Source of the DNA: JAPPHA01 sp963662705
Lineage (GTDB): Bacteria; Pseudomonadota; Alphaproteobacteria; Rhodobacterales; Rhodobacteraceae
DNA: 64,000 bases
Direction of reading: 5' to 3'
NCBI GenBank assembly: GCA_963662705.2
Contig: OY759767.1
Span: forward strand, 496,001 to 560,000
Below are positions 61,150-64,000 of the stretch, in pieces. Every line of letters starts with the position of its first letter. The first letter of the stretch is position 1. The notes beneath the pieces are model-generated. The model did not search any database. It was not told the DNA's origin and worked only from the letters and a program-made list of their open reading frames with translations. Both the position numbers and the translations under genes were made by a program.

Positions 61150-62037
61150 ATGTACCACAGGCTCTCAATCCGGCAAAAACATATCGTCTGGGCATGGGCG
61201 TTCCTTGCCGTGCCCATCGTGTTCTACGTGGTGATCAGGTTCTATCCCACGGCAAACGCCATGGCCATCTCGTTCCAGAACTGGAACCTGCTTGGCGACC
61301 GGACCTGGGCCGGCTGGGCCAACTACGCGAAACTCTGGAACGATCCGGTTTTCTGGAAGGTCTTTCGCAACACCTTCGCGTACCTGCTGATCGGCACGCC
61401 GGTCAGCCTGGTGATCTCCTTCGTGATCGCCTATCACCTCGACAGGCTGCGCTTCATGCACGGGTTCCTCAGGATGCTCTATTTCCTGCCGTTCATGACG
61501 ACGGCCGTCGCGATGGCCTGGGTCTGGCGCTGGTTCTACCAGCCGGTTCCGATCGGGCTTTTCAACAATGTCCTTGCCACGGCCGGGATCCCCCAGGTGG
61601 AATTCCTGCGCTCGACGACACTTGCGCTACCGGCCATCCTGGCACCTGCCGTCTGGGCCGGGCTCGGATTCCAGATCATCATATTCATGGCGGGCCTGCG
61701 GGCGATCCCGCGAAGCTACTACGAGGCCGCCCGTATCGACGGCGTGTCGAACTGGACGATTCTCTGGGAAATCACGCTTCCCCTCCTCAAGCCCACGATC
61801 GTGTTCATCGTGGTCTTCTCCTCGATCGGGTTCCTCAGGATATTCGATCACGTGTTCAACATGACCACCAATGACCCGGGCGGGCCGCTCAACGCGACGA
61901 AACCGCTCGTTCTGATGATTTATCAAAGCGCGTTTACCGATTTCAACATGGGTTACGCCGCGGCGCAGACCGTCGTGCTGTTCCTGATCCTCCTGATCGT
62001 CAGCCTCGTGCAGTTGCGCATACTCAGGGACAATTGA
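61150..62037 (+). CDS. ABC transporter permease, MalF/UgpA type
   Basis: 295 residues. Six hydrophobic segments: about 14-35 (AFLAVPIVFYVVIRF), 75-100, 110-130, 160-180, 215-235 and 260-285. The EAA loop that touches the ATPase reads SYYEAARIDGVSNWTILWEITLPLL near residue 195. It pairs with the permease encoded next. Upstream lies an 88-base gap after the binding protein that holds a GC-rich inverted repeat (CCCGGACGCCGTCCGGG at 61075-61091), a likely attenuator that lowers permease expression. Confidence 0.93.
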   Translation: MYHRLSIRQKHIVWAWAFLAVPIVFYVVIRFYPTANAMAISFQNWNLLGDRTWAGWANYAKLWNDPVFWKVFRNTFAYLLIGTPVSLVISFVIAYHLDRLRFMHGFLRMLYFLPFMTTAVAMAWVWRWFYQPVPIGLFNNVLATAGIPQVEFLRSTTLALPAILAPAVWAGLGFQIIIFMAGLRAIPRSYYEAARIDGVSNWTILWEITLPLLKPTIVFIVVFSSIGFLRIFDHVFNMTTNDPGGPLNATKPLVLMIYQSAFTDFNMGYAAAQTVVLFLILLIVSLVQLRILRDN

Positions 62038-62038
62038 C

Positions 62039-62920
62039 GTGGAAACGTCCGTCGCGGAAATCAGGGCAAGCTCGAAGACCCTCCTGGCCTCCGAGACGCC
62101 GCGGAAACCGGCCAGCACCGGGCAGGTCATCCGCTGGCTGATCCTGTTTGCCGGCGGTGTCCTGATGGTGATGCCGATCACATACATGATCTCGACGTCG
62201 CTGAAATGGCCGCACGAGATCTACAACCTGGCCCTCGTGCCGAACGAACCGCACCTGGAAAACTACACCTACGTACTGGAAGACGGCAGGTTCTACGGCT
62301 GGTTCGTCAATTCGATCATCATCGCCACGATAACCACGATCTCAAATATCCTGTTCGATAGCCTCGTCGGTTACACGCTGTGCAAGTTCCGTTTCCCGGG
62401 CCGCTACATCGTCTTCATCGCAATCCTGTCGACGCTGATGATCCCGACCGAGATGCTTGTCATTCCCTGGTACCTGATGTCGCAGGCGTTCGGGTGGCTC
62501 GATTCCTACTGGGGCATCATGTTTCCGGGCCTCATGACCGCCTTCGGCACCTTCCTGATGAAGCAGTTCTTCGAGACCGTCCCCGATGACTTCATCGAGG
62601 CCGCGAGGATCGACGGGCTGAACGAACTGGCGATCTGGTGGACGGTGGCGATGCCGCTGGTCCGGCCCGCGCTGGCGGCACTGGCGATTTTCGTTTTCCT
62701 GGGTAACTGGACAGCCTTCATCTGGCCGCTGATCGTGACAAACTCGGTTGACATGTACACGCTGCCCGTGGGCCTCTCGAGCTTCGGCGACGAGGCAGAC
62801 GTCCAGTGGGAGCTGATCATGACCGGCGCGGCGATTTCAACCATTCCGACGCTCGTCGTCTTCCTGGTGTTCCAGCGCTTCATCATCCGGGGCGTCGTCA
62901 TGGCGGGGCTCAAGGGATGA
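62039..62920 (+). CDS. ABC transporter permease, MalG/UgpE type
   Basis: 293 residues from GTG 62039, two bases after the MalF-type stop. Six hydrophobic segments, the first WLILFAGGVLMVMPITYMIS near residue 40. The EAA loop reads DDFIEAARIDGLNELAIWWTVAMPL near residue 195, and YFIPTEMLVIPWYL-like text (here LMIPTEMLVIPWYLMSQAFGWLDSYWG) is typical of MalG-type permeases. It forms the channel with the preceding gene. Its stop overlaps the start of the lyase gene by four bases, so the lyase is produced with the importer. Confidence 0.94.
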   Translation: METSVAEIRASSKTLLASETPRKPASTGQVIRWLILFAGGVLMVMPITYMISTSLKWPHEIYNLALVPNEPHLENYTYVLEDGRFYGWFVNSIIIATITTISNILFDSLVGYTLCKFRFPGRYIVFIAILSTLMIPTEMLVIPWYLMSQAFGWLDSYWGIMFPGLMTAFGTFLMKQFFETVPDDFIEAARIDGLNELAIWWTVAMPLVRPALAALAIFVFLGNWTAFIWPLIVTNSVDMYTLPVGLSSFGDEADVQWELIMTGAAISTIPTLVVFLVFQRFIIRGVVMAGLKG

Positions 62921-64000
62921 CGGAAAACCCGGCCTTTCCGCACCCGGCCTACAGGGATACGGTTCTCACCCCTCATTTCGAAGGCTTCAAGAACCATTTC
63001 GCCGGTCACCTGAACGCGATCAACCGGGCGCACCTGGTGATGCTTCACGAAACCGGGATCATTTCAACGGACCAGGGCCAGACGATCGCAGCGGCCCTGC
63101 AGGATATCGAGCGGGACACGGACGCCGGCACGCTGTCCTACACGGGAGAGCACGAGGACTATTTTTTCCTGGTAGAAGCCGAACTTGAACGGCGGATCGG
63201 TGAACCCGGCGGGATGCTGCACGCGGGACGTTCGCGCAACGACATGGACCACACCATGTTCAAGATGGCTCTTCGCGAGAAAACCGGACGTCTGACGGAA
63301 CAGGTCCTGCATCTCGTCGATGCATTGATCGCGAAATCCCGTTGCGAGCGCGACACGCTCGTCGTCGCCTATACGCACGGGCAGCCTGCGCAGCCGACGA
63401 CCTTCGGTCACTATCTCTCGGCGGTCGTCGAGAGCCTCCTGCGGGACGCAGACCGCCTGGACCTGGCCTTCGGTTCGCTCGACCTCTGCCCAATGGGGGC
63501 GGCAGCGATCACCACGTCCGGATTCCCCATCGACCGGCACCGCGTATCCGACCTGCTCGGTTTCGAAGAACCGCAACTGAATTCCTATGGCTGCATCGCA
63601 GCCGTGGATTACGTGACCGGTCTCTACTCCGCGATCAAGCTGGTATTTCTGCATCTGGGACGCGTCGCGCAGGACATGGCGCAATGGTCCGCCTTCGAGG
63701 TCGGCCAGTTGCATGTTCCCGACAGCCTGGTCCAGGTTTCCTCGATCATGCCGCAAAAGCGGAACCCGGTTCCGATCGAACATCTGCGGCATTTGTCGAG
63801 CGTCACGGCTGGCCTGTGCGACGCGATCGTCAACACGATGCACAATACGCCGTTTGCCGACATGAACGACAGTGAGGCGGATGTCCAGCAAGCCGGCTTC
63901 GCCGTGTTCGAACGCGGCGCGCGTGCACTGTCCCTGTTCGCGGCGTTCCTTCCGTCCTGTTCGATCAACGCATCGCGGGTCGAATCCAACAGCGACGCCG
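62917..64000 (+). CDS. Argininosuccinate lyase family protein (3' end outside window)
   Basis: 361 codons visible from ATG 62917 (4-base overlap with the permease), open to the window end. It belongs to the fumarase/aspartase superfamily, argininosuccinate-lyase branch: HAGRSRNDMDHTMFKM near residue 107 and YTHGQPAQPTTFGHY near 155. The flexible signature loop is VSSIMPQKRNPVPIEHLRH near 270, where ArgH proteins usually have GSSIMPQKKNPD. The Gly to Val, Lys to Arg and Asp to Val-Pro differences suggest a paralogue with another substrate. These enzymes eliminate an amine or similar group from succinyl-type adducts. Coupling to an importer argues for a catabolic role on the imported compound, not arginine synthesis (inference). 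Confidence 0.9.
   Translation, partial: MTENPAFPHPAYRDTVLTPHFEGFKNHFAGHLNAINRAHLVMLHETGIISTDQGQTIAAALQDIERDTDAGTLSYTGEHEDYFFLVEAELERRIGEPGGMLHAGRSRNDMDHTMFKMALREKTGRLTEQVLHLVDALIAKSRCERDTLVVAYTHGQPAQPTTFGHYLSAVVESLLRDADRLDLAFGSLDLCPMGAAAITTSGFPIDRHRVSDLLGFEEPQLNSYGCIAAVDYVTGLYSAIKLVFLHLGRVAQDMAQWSAFEVGQLHVPDSLVQVSSIMPQKRNPVPIEHLRHLSSVTAGLCDAIVNTMHNTPFADMNDSEADVQQAGFAVFERGARALSLFAAFLPSCSINASRVESNSDA

Noticed and set aside
1..64000. CRISPR arrays, tRNA or rRNA genes, phage or classical defence systems
   Set aside because: No regularly spaced repeats, no tRNA-like T-loop word in a gap, and no defence proteins beyond the toxin-antitoxin pairs and TnpB were seen on reading both strands.

Overview
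The window looks like a GC-rich alphaproteobacterial chromosome. The main reason is the gene block rpoZ - bifunctional rsh - DUF2062 - pdxJ - lepB - rnc - era - DUF1491 - recO. Methylsuccinyl-CoA dehydrogenase (ethylmalonyl-CoA pathway), an alphaproteobacterial short hprK with a Man-type EIIA/HPr pair, and an etfBA/hbd/pduO block agree with this. Many broken genes (IclR, HigB, IS630, autotransporter barrel, peroxiredoxin-like, glutamate dehydrogenase) suggest a lineage in partial gene decay or under insertion-sequence load. No tRNA, rRNA or CRISPR array was seen.

Layout. 1-3.7 kb: the 3' part of a GH38 alpha-mannosidase and a secreted metallo-beta-lactamase-fold protein. 3.9-6.6 kb: an accessory patch with an autotransporter relic, a FitA/VapC-type toxin-antitoxin pair under a palindromic operator, and an IS605-group TnpB element flanked by an inverted relic of its own 3' end. 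7-22.8 kb: a large catabolic island. It holds two creatinase-like M24 proteins, a class I amidotransferase, PxpA and PxpBC (5-oxoprolinase), a D-2-hydroxyacid dehydrogenase, an M20 carbamoyl-amidohydrolase, a complete Dpp-type ABC importer with fused ATPases, an ArgE/DapE-like M20 hydrolase and a DapA-like aldolase/lyase. Together they suggest import and breakdown of a peptide-like, ureido or lactam nitrogen compound. 23.6-28.5 kb: a glutamate dehydrogenase lacking its dinucleotide-binding loop, an EamA transporter, a truncated peroxiredoxin-like gene, a GFA protein and a damaged higBA pair.

28.9-37.1 kb: the housekeeping block, without acpS between pdxJ and lepB. 37.1-50 kb: mcd, pckA, hprK, an MFS transporter, a fatty-acid desaturase, a molybdopterin oxidoreductase, an IclR relic, a rhodanese, then EIIA-Man and HPr, so the regulatory PTS genes are split by about 8 kb. 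50-52.1 kb: a DUF1801 protein and an IS630 relic. 52.2-57 kb: hbd, etfA, etfB, pduO, a twin-transmembrane protein and an SDR. 57.1-64 kb: a large PIG-L deacetylase divergent from a sugar-type ABC importer (binding protein and two permeases) coupled to an argininosuccinate-lyase-family enzyme that runs off the window.

The best candidates for something not yet described are the 7-22.8 kb island and the right-end importer/lyase/deacetylase group. The best-supported oddities are the glutamate dehydrogenase deletion, the inverted TnpB relic, and two decayed genes in which TGA replaces an expected Trp codon.
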